From NCBI GenBank assembly GCA_907165275.2, contig OU015651.1, positions 14,964,501 to 15,028,500 of the forward strand: a DNA stretch of 64,000 nucleotides, read 5' to 3'. Shown piece by piece: positions 1 through 9,702 of this stretch (the first letter of the stretch is position 1; each line of letters opens with the position of its first letter). The notes below the pieces were generated by a model. The model had not been told where the DNA came from. It did not search any database and saw only the letters and a list, made by a program, of their open reading frames with translations. Source of the DNA: Zygaena filipendulae. Taxonomy: Eukaryota > Arthropoda > Insecta > Lepidoptera > Zygaenidae. The position numbers were made by a program, and so were the translations under genes.

Positions 1-1438
1 AAAAATATATTGTTTTTGACATATTGTGACGTCATATCTGTCATAGCTCAGCTGACTACTAATTTGACATGGCTGTCAGTCACGGTTGACAACTGCAGTC
101 TTTCAATTTGAAAAAAAAAGGAATATTAACATGGTAGGCGTATGGTAGGTATTAAAAAATAGCTTTAGGTACTCAGACAATGGGTGCAAAACTTTGCAAA
201 AAAAAACTACCTACTTACTAACATTTAAATTTTATTGTACGAATAATATCTAAGTAGGTATTGTTTTCTTTTTTTATTTAAACTTTTTTGTACTTTTTAA
301 TGCAAAAGGGGGTATGTAGGTATTTAATCAAAGAGTAGGTATAATAACTTTACGGGAAAATCACTTTACGCCTAGGGCATTGTGTGTCGAGTTCTAGTAG
401 GTAGGTAGGTACCTAACTATTTTGGTTAAGAGAGATTTTAGGTACTGGTACACAGATTATGTTGTTATTATTATTATTCAAGTAGGTATTTGTTGCTTAT
501 GAGCAAACCTGCAGAATTAATAATAGGATCTAATTATATTAAATCTTATACCTGGGTAAATAATTAGTTTTGTCGTTTGCTCGTCCCTTTTCTCTTTGTT
601 CGTCCCATATTAGATATAGGGAATCTAATAATCTTCATACGAACATCGACCGTTTCGCTTCCGCTTGTAGGAAGGTAGGTAGATACGTAACTAAAAACCT
701 AACGTAGGTACCTAGATGCATTTTGTTCGCCTGCCTTTAACGCAATAAAGTAGAATTGAATTTTGTAGCGCCTGTCGAGTTTTACTTAGCTACCTACTAG
801 TCGAGTAAAATATTTCAATGGTGGAAAAATCACATTCCCTTGTTCTTTGCATGTTATATTTCCACCAAAGAATAAAGCCTCAAATCTACTGTCTGTTCTG
901 TTTGTACAAATATCTACTGTAATCTAGGTACCTATATTAAGTTGGCTAATTATGTTGTCTGTAGGTGTTTCAAATCTCAGACAAGCATAATCTCATTGAT
1001 TAATTATATTCTCTTTGAGCATATTATTGTCATATTTTATCAGTTTTGAAATAGCCCACGTCAAATTAGCGTCTAAAACGTGAGCAATACCTAATTAGAT
1101 TGGGGAAAGATGCTTTGATCGCCACAAATCTTTTTTGAACAGGAATGACATAGGTAATATGAAAACCTCTTACCACAAAAGGTCAATGATGTCAAGTGGG
1201 TGTACAAAAATAAGTCTGATAGTGTAGTAGTGTAGTAATGAGTTTAAGGCCTGTTTATTAGACTCCATGTATTATTTTTGACAAGGCAGTCCATTTCTCA
1301 ATTCATTGCTTCTGTGGTAGTATAAGGTATATTTTATGTGCCGACTGCCGAGGTATGAAAATAAATATTCAATCAAAACCGGCGGTTCGATTAAAAAAAC
1401 TATAATGGATACGTAATGTATTTTATTTTTTTTCAAAT
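1..1438. other. AT-rich non-coding DNA, no gene seen
   Basis: No open frame resembles a known protein. The stretch holds many short GTAG/TAGG runs (for example near 400-415 and 670-685), a common simple-sequence texture in lepidopteran DNA. An isolated TGACGTCA palindrome lies at 27-34 without recognisable MITE flanks. Confidence 0.6.
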
Positions 1439-1605
1439 TAATGAACAAAATATACTCAGATAGAGCGTAGATATTAAAGTTTAGTAGCGGGGGCTCGTGA
1501 CTTCAAAACCACGATTAGGTACACTGTACCAAGGCGTGACGTCATGCAAACATCACGACAGAACATTATCACCGTTATTTTTTGATTACGAATGTAATTT
1601 ATAGG
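1439..1605 (-). mobile_element. MITE-C, diverged partial copy
   Basis: The order of short blocks (AAAGTTTAG, GGGGGCTCGTGAC, then CCGTTATTTTTTGATTACG) matches the reverse complement of the intact MITE-C copies. One TGACGTCA survives at 1537-1544; the other has decayed to GTGACTTCA. Both termini are unrecognisable, so this is an old remnant. Confidence 0.55.
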
Positions 1606-2189
1606 AAGTAGACGTCAGTTAAGATAGGATTTTCCCGAGGAAACTTGAATGCCTGGAGAAGGGAATTTCAAGTACCTAGGTATTTATTTTTACTTAGGTA
1701 GGTACCTACCTACTGCTTTGTCCCTAGCATATTTGATATCAATAGTTGCGAGAAATAATGCTAAAGGCAGTAATAATATGCGGTGCGCAGTTGTACAGTC
1801 CGCACCAAAAAAATGTAAACACCTTTGCCAACTGCTGAACCTTATTACCATTGCAATAAGATTCAACGATAGTCAAATGGGATTACATATTTCTGATGTC
1901 GACTGTAGGTGCACAGAGCCGCAAGCCCGCATTGCGTCGCCGAATTGCATTTACTCGTAATAGCGGCACAAATAAAACTTCATAGGCCAGGAAAGGTTCT
2001 ATAATACCTACCTACCTACTTTTAATTAGTTTTTCATAAATTTTCCGCTTTTAATTTTATGTATCTGCAGTGGGCCGCTAGTCGAAGATTATGTCTTTTC
2101 TCCCGTCACCTATCCGCAGAATCCTATTATAATATTATAATGCGAATTTGTTGCATTGCAATCGGTTCACGGAAAGAGAACATATTAAG
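1606..2189. other. non-coding, nothing recognised
   Basis: The 103-codon open frame at 1649-1960 has no recognisable motif or coding bias, and I do not call it. Confidence 0.5.
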
Positions 2190-2402
2190 TACTAGCTGTG
2201 CTCCGCGGTTTCACCCGCGGGAGTTTCGGAATTTCCGCGGGAACTATTGGTACCTATATATCCAACTTTTTTATTTATGAACAGATTGACATGAAACAAA
2301 CACTAAATGTTAAGTGAAGCTTACCATAATATATTAATGAAAACTTAATCTAAATCGGATAAGCCATTTCTGAGATTAGTGTGCACAAACGCACCGACAA
2401 AA
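2190..2402 (-). mobile_element. Helitron-like (Lep1-type) copy
   Basis: Begins ACTAGCTGTGCTCCGCGG, the reverse complement of the family 3' end, followed by the CCGCGGGA hairpin zone. The interior belongs to a subfamily ending in 'gataagccatttctgagatt'. The head is diverged. Confidence 0.7.
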
Positions 2403-2888
2403 ATTCTAACAATCATTGTATGGGGTGCTATTGCGTTGATAAAGGTTTGTTATTTGATTGCTGCGTGGTTCAAGTGGACAGCTTAGCGGCCGAGCGTATT
2501 GTCAATCTATTCTCTTTTAATATCTTGAGTATTGAAACACGTTATAGCCATATGTATGCTCGCCTCGTATCTATTGAAGCCTGACCCGGTGTTTTCATAT
2601 TAACAAACGGAAAATCATTGATGCATTGAAATGCCAGAGGCCTACATCGCTCGGTCAAACGGCGCGCGGCGGCGGGCTTGCTATTCCGTACAGTCTACTC
2701 TCAAATATCCATACGGTGTCCAATTTAAATCTAAAACGAATTAAGAAAACGAAAATGTTGTTCTTTAAATTAGTTAAAATATCACACTGCAAATCCGTAG
2801 GGCCAAGAACGCGGGAGAGTATCACATTCAACTTGATAATAATATAGTCCGTCACATACCTACACTCGTTCCGTAATACGTGACGTTG
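2403..2888. other. non-coding, nothing recognised
   Basis: Contains a short GC-rich patch (2660-2690). No motif or coding signal was found. Confidence 0.45.
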
Positions 2889-3219
2889 CAATGGGCATGT
2901 TGTCTAAATTTTTTTTTAGTCCGTCTTGTAGATTAATAAAAAACATTGGACACGTATTTTTTCTTTTTTTACGTTATCAAAAAATAACGGCGATACATTG
3001 AGTTGAAATTTCGCGTGACGTCACTAACCGGTGGCGTTTGTATGGCGGCTTATAGCGGTTAGTGACGTCACGAGCCCCCGCCCTAAACTTTAATGCGCTT
3101 TATCTCTGTATATTTTCGTTTATTTGAAAAATTTAAAAATAAGTGTCTATTGTTTTTTTTATTTTCTAACTGACGTACTCAGTAGAATTTTTATTTTTAA
3201 AAGTCGTCAACATCCCTAT
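2889..3219 (+). mobile_element. MITE-C copy with two TGACGTCA palindromes
   Basis: Starts CAATGGGCATGTTG and ends ...GTCGTCAACATCCCTATT, imperfect terminal inverted repeats of about 18 bp. It has no coding capacity. TGACGTCA occurs at 3016-3023 and 3063-3070, symmetrically placed around the centre. The superfamily is unknown, because no consistent target duplication could be seen across copies. Confidence 0.75.
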
Positions 3220-3257
3220 TTTATCTTTAAGGATAAGGAAGAAAAATAAACTTTTAT

Positions 3258-3582
3258 CACTAGCTGTTCCCCGCGGTTCGCACCCGCGTTAATTTCGTAG
3301 GTCCCGCGGGATAAAATTACCCTATTTCCTTTGCTACTATACCCCTGACAACGCAAGCGCGGATCCTGGATTAATCTAAGGGGGGGAAAATCTAAGAACA
3401 TACAAGACCAGAGATTTTTGTAAGGTCTGATTGAAGTACCTACTTTAGTCGGCAAGTGCTAGTGCACTCAATTCCCCCCCGTAGAACCGCGCCTGTGACA
3501 ACGTGTCTGCAAAATCTCATGACGATCTGTTGAGTAGATGAGGCGTGAAAAGGTAACAGACAGACGTACTTTCACATTTATT
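3258..3582 (-). mobile_element. Helitron-like copy, internally expanded
   Basis: CTAGCTGTTCCCCGCGG begins at 3262 and family sequence resumes at about 3495 (CTGTGACAACGTGTCTGC) through to the head at about 3580. About 120 bp in the middle (roughly 3365-3490) has no counterpart in other copies and may be an insertion. Confidence 0.65.
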
Positions 3583-3660
3583 GGACGGATGGATGGATGG
3601 ATGGATGTTTGTTACTCTTTCACACAAAAACTACTGAATGGATTTGAATGACACTTTACA

Positions 3661-4221
3661 GCCTTGATATCTGCCAATATTCCTTGTGTCCTTGAGCCTC
3701 CAGGCCTTAGTAGGTCTGATGGCAAAAGGCCAGACGGCCTAACCTTGGTACCGTGGCAGAGAGGAAAGTGCCTTGTGTGGGACGCCACGTGTGTTAGCAC
3801 TTTTGCCGCCAGTCATCTCAGCCGTACAATGCGTTCAGCTGGTGCAGCCGCGGAATCGGCAGCCGGCATAAAAAGATCTAAATACGCGGCTCTGGGGGGC
3901 AATTATTACTTTGTCCCGCTGGCGTTTGAGACAACGGGTTGCTGGGGGTCAGAGGCATTGACGTTTGTCTCCGAAATCGGTCGCAGACTCAGAGAGAGAG
4001 GTTTTGACGCCCGCTCCGGCTCCTACCTGGCGCAAAGGTTGTCCATTGCCATTCAACGCGGTAATGCAGCGAGTGTCATGGGCACCTTTGCCGCTGGTAT
4101 GACCCGGGGCGGTATTTTTGAGTCACGTTTTTTTGTCGTATATTGAAATTGACAAAAATTTATTGTAATAAGTTTTAGATTAGGTTAAGTTTAGTTTTAG
4201 TATATTTTAATAAACATATTT
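3661..4221 (+). mobile_element. 5'-truncated LINE 3' fragment with CTTTACA duplication
   Basis: Flanked by the direct repeat CTTTACA (3654-3660 and 4222-4228), which is single in uninserted copies of the host repeat. The 3' end is AT-rich with an AATAAA signal but no long poly(A). It carries the remnant reading frame described next. Integration by target-primed reverse transcription is inferred from the truncation and duplication. Confidence 0.75.
3664..4146 (+). pseudogene. LINE reverse-transcriptase ORF, C-terminal fragment
   Basis: A 160-residue open frame without a genuine start. It contains the pattern LEPPGLSRSDGKRPDGLT near residues 10-28, then VPWQRGKCLVWDAT, YYFVPLAFETTGCWG near 78-93, and YLAQRLSIAIQRGNAASV near 122-139. 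I know this order from the extreme C-terminus of reverse transcriptases of a LINE group widespread in insects, molluscs and cnidarians. The catalytic reverse-transcriptase and endonuclease domains are absent. The family assignment is from memory of the pattern, not a search. It is not expected to be functional. Confidence 0.65.
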
Positions 4222-4332
4222 CTTTACAATAATATAGCTTATACATCAGATTAACACATAGGGTACTTTTTATCCCGGAATTCCCGCGGGTACTCCGATT
4301 TTACCGCGGGTGAAACTACGGGGCACAGCTAG

Positions 4333-4544
4333 TATATTAGTATGGATAGTACAAACTTCAAAGAGCTTGTCAATGTTTATTGTTTGCATCACGAAAACAC
4401 TTTCAGAATAGGTACCGCATTTGTTCACTTGGAAAACACCGGCTGCAATTCAATTTAATTTCGCCATAGGCATAATACTGTTTCCATACCATACCTACAT
4501 TTGTCTAGTACCGGAAGCATCGTGGGACGTTTCGTTTGTTCAAT
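4333..4544. other. short unique spacer
   Basis: No repeat or coding signal was recognised between the split Helitron-like copy and the next MITE-C. Confidence 0.4.
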
Positions 4545-4875
4545 AATGGGCATGATGACGAATGATGATTAAATTTTTAGTCCGTCTTGTAGATCAATAA
4601 AAAATATTGGACACAAATTTTTCCTTTTTTGACTTGCTTAATAAAAAATTGAGGTGACACATTGAGTTGTGATTCCGTGTGACGTCACACCCAGGTACAC
4701 TTTATACTTAGGATATCGCGACCTGCCACTCCTAAACTTTTATGCGTTTAATCTGAGTATTTTTTCAATAATTCGAAAAAGCAAAAAATACGTGTCTATT
4801 ATTTTTTTATTGTATTTACCTTTAACTGACGGACTTAATAGAATTTTGATTTTTGTACCTTGTCATCATACCCGT
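4545..4875 (+). mobile_element. MITE-C copy, diverged
   Basis: AATGGGCATGATGACG at the left and TGTCATCATACCC at the right are the degraded terminal repeats. TGACGTCA is retained once (4680-4687); the second site is lost. Confidence 0.65.
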
Positions 4876-6345
4876 TCATGTTACCTCCATATGGAGAGAA
4901 CTTACCCTTTTACACATTGATGTGTCAGAATCGGACACTCAAATTGCATGAAGAAGTTTTTAGTTTGCGGCTATGGGGATTGGTTTTGGAGGTAGATGTC
5001 ACAAAAGGGATGTCACCACCGCTGGAGTTCATTACGGGGAGGATGTACGAGAATATTCTGATATGTTCCAGAATGATCCTGTTGATAGGGCCCCAGTTCA
5101 CGAAATCAAGACTTATAAAAGTTCGGAGTTTTATGAAAGAAATTGATAAATTGACCGAGAGAGAGATAAATATAGAGATAGAGAGAGAGGGGCTGCTCGT
5201 TCATTAAAATATTTCATGTTCAGGCACTCTATGCTTTATCAACCCAAAATTAACGTGTACTATGGACAAAAGGCTGCATAGGTATTCGCTGGCGGTCAGG
5301 TTTCGTTCAGGAATGTTTTAATTAAGTTGCGTTCAATACTGTACCTAATAGGTACGTAGATTTTTAATATTTTAGCATAAGGCTTTAGCTTTACTCCTGT
5401 GAATTACGGGATTTTATGGACCGTTTGTTTATTACAAATTAAAAGTATTTTAATAATTGCAATTCCGACATCGATTTCTTATTGGTTTTTATAAGGCTCA
5501 AGTTTAAATAGTTGAATTACTGATTTGGACAAAAACTGTGGCTGAGAATACGGCAGCTGACACTGGCACAAAATAACTTATCATCGTTTATGAGCAAAAT
5601 TAAACTGGTGTCTATAAAAGTTGAATGGTGTACAGTTTTATTATATCACGTAGCCCGGAGCTTGCGGCGTAGCGTCGTAGCGCTACGGTACTACGGCGTA
5701 GCCGACTGCTACGATATACTGCGTAAACTTTGTAATATTACGTGACTATTTATTTTAATACAATATAATATTGTTATTATTATGTAAACATATTATTAAG
5801 TAAAAATTTTTCTACAAAATTTGTCGTATGTAAATAAATTAAGCCCTGCATTTTTTTAATTATTTTGTTTTTACTGATTTAATTAACAGAAATGGTGAAA
5901 AGTTTTGATAAAATCATTGTAATCTTTCATTTGCATACCTATTAAAATTGTTATTAGTTATTTTTCCATACACGATAGTGACTATTTTAATCTTATCATA
6001 TACTTATTTGACATTTTTGTGCGTAAACGTACATAATATAATTAATCGCTCTAATGAGTTTTATATGTAAATGTATAATCGCATTAAAGAGTTTGGCATA
6101 TTAGACTGTAATAAATTGGTTAGAATAAATAAGTTAAAAAAAATTGTGTAAATACACAACCACTATGGATGGACGATTTCTGATTTTGCAACGGGCTGAT
6201 ATTTAGGTAATTTAAGGCTTACTTATATCTTTTAGTTGCGTTAAAAATTAGTTTTTAGAAGTTAAAATTCGAAGTTAAAATTAGCTTTCGAACCTCCTTT
6301 TCTGTATCAATTTTCTGTCACGTTTACGTATTACTTATGATCACT
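4876..6345. other. AT-rich non-coding DNA with a small GC palindrome
   Basis: No gene was recognised. At 5655-5715 a run of GTAGC/GCTACG words forms an imperfect palindrome centred on CGCTACG. Similar words recur near 13645-13690 and 38725-38765. Confidence 0.5.
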
Positions 6346-6484
6346 TAATCCTTAATATTATAAATGCGGATGTGTTGAGAAAATTGTCAGGGGTACAGAA
6401 ATGGATATAAGGTAACTTCTTTTAACATGAAATTCTTGCGAGATCTCCGAAATTAATGCGAGTGAAACCGCGGGGGACAGCTAG
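6346..6484 (+). mobile_element. Helitron-like copy, short
   Basis: Runs from AATATTATAAATGCGG to CCGCGGGGGACAGCTAG. The central half of the canonical element is missing. Confidence 0.7.
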
Positions 6485-6500
6485 TAATTATAATATGTTA

Positions 6501-6735
6501 CCAGCTGTGCTCCGCGGTTTTACATGCGTGAGTTTCGGGATTCCCGCAGAAACTCCAAAGTAGTTAAAATTGTCGTTTTTAGTATGTTCCTTTGCTTGTT
6601 ATTTATGTTTCTCACCGTTGAAACCTTTCCCGAACTTACAAAAATATTTCAAGATTAAAAATAGCCAAATCGGTGCAGCCATTCTTAAGTTTATGCGAGA
6701 CAAACGAACAATGACTCATTTTTAATTATATGTAG
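6501..6735 (-). mobile_element. Helitron-like copy
   Basis: Starts CCAGCTGTGCTCCGCGG, 16 bp after an oppositely oriented copy. The interior matches the subfamily whose head contains 'cggtgcagccattcttaag'. Confidence 0.65.
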
Positions 6736-6929
6736 ATACATGTGTAGATGAAAATATCTATGGTGTAGTAAAGTATATTGTATTCATTGTATGAATAAAT
6801 ATAAAAAAATTATACACGTTTGCTTTCGAATTCAAAGCGAATCCGTTTCCCTTGAACCGTTGAATGTTTCAAACGCTGCAGTGCGGACCGCAGACTGAAG
6901 GATGCTCCGCACGCGGCCACTAAAGCTTC
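6736..6929. other. non-coding spacer
   Basis: No recognised feature. A short GC-rich patch lies at 6870-6915. Confidence 0.4.
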
Positions 6930-7347
6930 AAAGCACAAAGCTCCTACCATGAACTACCTCGCTGATAGTATCAAACTGTTTTGGATTCGTAGTTAGTTCT
7001 AATAACAACCACTTTATGATTAGTGGTTGGAGATACGGTTTTAATTGGCCGAAACGCAATTTATAATGCTTGGATGTTATCGGTGCTATTTGATAACATC
7101 CACCTGGTAATCTATACATATAAAATGCGTTGTCCTGAATGACTGATGGATCAACGGACAACCTAAACCGCTGATCGTAGAGACCTGAAACCTGGAGGGT
7201 GTATTCGTTGTACGACGTACACATCCGATAAGAAAAGATTTTTGAAAATTCAACCCCTAAGGGGATGAAAAGGGGTTGCAAAATTTGTATGGAACAACTC
7301 CGCGAGAACTAAGAAATTAACGCGGGTGAAACTGCGGGGCACAGCTA
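6930..7347 (+). mobile_element. Helitron-like copy, long subfamily
   Basis: Ends GAAACTGCGGGGCACAGCTA and contains the block GAGACCTGAAACCTGGAGGG (about 7180-7199). The reverse complement of that block occurs at about 16996-17016 inside another copy, which defines a longer subfamily. The 117-codon open frame on the minus strand at 6928-7281 is inside this repeat and is not a gene. Confidence 0.65.
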
Positions 7348-7591
7348 TCCTACTTAATATTATAAACGCGAAAGTTTGTAAGAATGTATGGATGGATGGA
7401 TGGATGGATGGATAGATGGATGTTTGTTACTCTTTCATGTAAAAACTACTGAATGGATTTAAATGAAACTCTACAATAATATAGCTTATACATCAGATTA
7501 CTTTTTATCCCATCAGGGTACTTTTTATCCCGGAATTCCCGCGGGAACTCTGAAATTAACGCGGGTGAAACCGCGGGGCTCAAATAGTATA
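7348..7591 (+). mobile_element. Helitron-like copy abutting the previous one
   Basis: Starts TCCTACTTAATATTATAAA immediately after the CTA end of the preceding copy, so the two stand tail-to-head without spacer. It has an expanded GGAT tract and a partial duplication of TACTTTTTATCCC. The end is mutated (GGGGCTCAAATAG). Confidence 0.75.
7385..7422. repeat. (GGAT)n microsatellite in Helitron-like head
   Basis: About nine GGAT-type units at the same position in the element where other copies carry two to six units. Confidence 0.85.
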
Positions 7592-8230
7592 CAAAATTTT
7601 ATTCCTCGTGGACCCACTGTCAGCGCTTTTCTGCCGAGGACCCCCACGGGGAATAAAAATACGGGGGATCTAGCCGGGGGGGGGGGGGGGGGGGTGTCTA
7701 CGGATCGTGCGTCAAGTAATCGTAACAGCCGGTGATCCCGAATTCTTTTCAATTAAAGACCTATACACACGCGTCCACACCGCCGCGGCCCGTTCTTGTG
7801 ACGCGACGCGACGTGACGCGGGTCGACGCGCGCGAATAATGCATGAGGGCATCACCTGACCGAACCAATTGGTGGGCAAATACCGCCGTCACGAATTGGA
7901 CACCGACCCAAATGTTCAACGTTCTAAAGGTGTTTGCGCACTCGCTTGAACGACTGAATAACACTAGGTGCTTGCTACTGCTATTTATTGCTATTTTTAA
8001 GTATTAAAACGAAGAATTGAAAACGTACTCACGTAGGTAAACAATTTATCCTCTATTTTGTATTCTTTGTATGTTTGTAGCCTCTGTATTAGGACCTTAA
8101 TGGTTTACAGCATTTTCTTTCAATATTCAAAATAGTAGAGTGGCAAATTTGTTGCTTAGGAAAGATCGTCTCTAGCAACTAGGCTGCCTTTTGCCATGTC
8201 TTATTTTAAATGTTTTTTTTTTTTGGAAAA
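7592..8230. other. GC-rich unique block with 19-G run
   Basis: No protein or RNA gene was recognised. The block contains a run of 19 G (7676-7694) and CpG-rich sequence with repeated GACGCGAC words (7795-7835). Its origin is unknown. It lacks recognisable splice or coding signals. Confidence 0.5.
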
Positions 8231-8231
8231 G

Positions 8232-8275
8232 GCTTTCCGCGGCAACTTTGAAACTAACGCGGGGAGCAGCTGAAT
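8232..8275 (+). mobile_element. Helitron-like 3' end fragment
   Basis: Only the last 40 bp or so of the family (CCGCGGCAACTTTGAAACTAACGCGGGGAGCAGCTGA) is recognisable, across 8238-8275, with several substitutions. Confidence 0.4.
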
Positions 8276-8296
8276 TAAATTAATATCTGTAATATT

Positions 8297-8448
8297 GTCA
8301 ACGAGGAGCTTTGCCTTTCCACAACCAGCTCGTATCCTCGGCCCGTCATAGCTTCTTTCTGGGCCTCCAATGTCCCAATAGGGGCTCTGTCGTAGGCCTC
8401 ACGAGCAGTCTCGTCAGATTGGCCGAGTACATGTCTCCAATCACATAC
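8297..8448 (-). pseudogene. coding-like fragment of unknown origin
   Basis: One minus-strand frame is open for about 50 codons and reads like protein (for example ETAREAYDRAPIGTLEAQ near its middle), with base composition above the surroundings. No start or known domain was found. It may be a relic of a transposon ORF or a broken exon; I do not recognise it. Confidence 0.25.
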
Positions 8449-8551
8449 CTACGTGGCAGTTGGCTCCGAGGGATATCAACTCAGAAACCAGTCTAGCCGT
8501 GTGTGTACGGTTCTTTGCTAGCAGCTGGAAAATTTAAAAAATGGAACTTTC

Positions 8552-8556
8552 CTGGT
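8552..8556. repeat. 5-bp target-site duplication (left)
   Basis: ctggt immediately before the 5' LTR, matched at 12514-12518 immediately after the 3' LTR. Five base pairs fits BEL/Pao integration. Confidence 0.9.
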
Positions 8557-8827
8557 TGGACGCGACACCGATTAGCCGCTGTCACCGACGTCAGGAGCGG
8601 TGACACTATGGGCGGTTGCAAGAACATCGAGTCGACATAAGCGGCCGTTTTTATAACTACCTCATACATACTTCTGGTAGCACGATCTATTCTGTCGCAT
8701 CTCAAATTATTGTAACATCATTTTATTTCATATTATACGTTTTTATACAGTCCACTACACAGTTTTATTCAGCTTCATAGGCGTTAGGATCCTGCGCATC
8801 CAAAGTTAAGGACTAACGCCGCCAACA
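8557..8827 (+). repeat. 5' LTR of BEL/Pao element
   Basis: Begins TGGACGCGACACC and ends GCCGCCAACA; 271 bp. It should hold the RNA polymerase II promoter and the R region, but I could not place the TATA box or transcription start. Confidence 0.93.
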
Positions 8828-8829
8828 TA

Positions 8830-8846
8830 TGGTCCTTCGAGCCGGA
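8830..8846 (+). other. primer-binding site for tRNA-Tyr
   Basis: TGGTCCTTCGAGCCGGA, two bases after the LTR, is the exact complement of the 3' end (with CCA) of eukaryotic tRNA-Tyr, whose 5' strand starts CCTTCGA. It would prime minus-strand DNA synthesis. The tRNA identity rests on my knowledge of the conserved tRNA-Tyr sequence. Confidence 0.85.
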
Positions 8847-9702
8847 TCATCATCATATGGTCCAATACGAGCCGTCTTATACCTACTCGTCGTTACTACT
8901 TGGCTGTCTTCGGGCTACGTCTTCGGTCAACACAAGGTCATCGCGCCAGCGGCCTTGTGACACCAACGAAGCACCGCAGTCAAACAACGATCATCATCAT
9001 CATCATTCAAACCTCAGATCATCAGCATCAAGAAGAAAGGAAGGCGATTTACACAAAGGATAGTACACAAAACCAAGTGAGATCGTTCCATACTTCCATT
9101 ACTTCACTTCATAATCTTAACATATTTATCTTTCCTATACATAAATTCCATTTATACCTATCATCTACTAACTTAATCACTTCATTTGTATTTGCTTCGG
9201 TGGACAGAGTAGACGCTTACGCAACTTACATTTCATGCTTATAACCGCTTAGTATATAAAAAAAAACAGTCTTAATCGCTTAAACTTTGCTTTATAACAA
9301 ACATTAGTAGCATATAAAATCATTTTATAAGTTCATCAAACCATTTCATTAGTCACGTATCATTTCACAAAATCTTCAGTTGGCATCATCAAAGTTAAAT
9401 TCTTATCATTTTGTTGTTATCATTTCCATTATTGCAAGTAATAATTACTAAATTCTAAATATAGATTCACAAAAAATATAATTTCCAACCGCCTTCTAAT
9501 CGGTGGGTAGGAGATTTATTAACAAAAATTGTATGAGCAAAATTTGTATTTCACAGCGCCTGCAACAATTGAATAGCAAGGAATTGGTGATCATTGCTTG
9601 CATAATTTTCAAAGTGCCTTTCATTTTTATACGGCAATCAACTTTTTAACAACTTCGTCAATCTCTTGCCAACACACTTTTTTTCAATAATAAATTTGCA
9701 AA
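8847..9702 (+). other. untranslated leader of BEL/Pao element
   Basis: About 860 bp between primer site and ORF, presumably containing packaging signals. It holds a (CAT)n run at about 8991-9005. Short open frames here look incidental. Confidence 0.6.

Larger units (their letters stand above)
3583..4332 (+). mobile_element. Helitron-like copy split by a retroelement
   Basis: Head with a GGAT microsatellite (about 3587-3607) and the GTTTGTTACTCTTTCAC block runs to 3660. The same element resumes at 4222 (ATAATATAGCTTATACATC) and ends in GGGGCACAGCTAG. The intervening 561 bp is a separate insertion with its own target duplication. Confidence 0.8.

Noticed and set aside
27..34. Isolated TGACGTCA as a promoter element
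   Set aside because: A single 8-bp site without flanking gene or MITE context is weak evidence.
6928..7281. 117-codon open frame on the minus strand
   Set aside because: It lies within a Helitron-like copy and no protein motif is present.
7463..7752. Overlapping open frames on both strands encoding poly-Gly or poly-Pro
   Set aside because: They are products of the G run and the adjoining Helitron-like tail, not genes.
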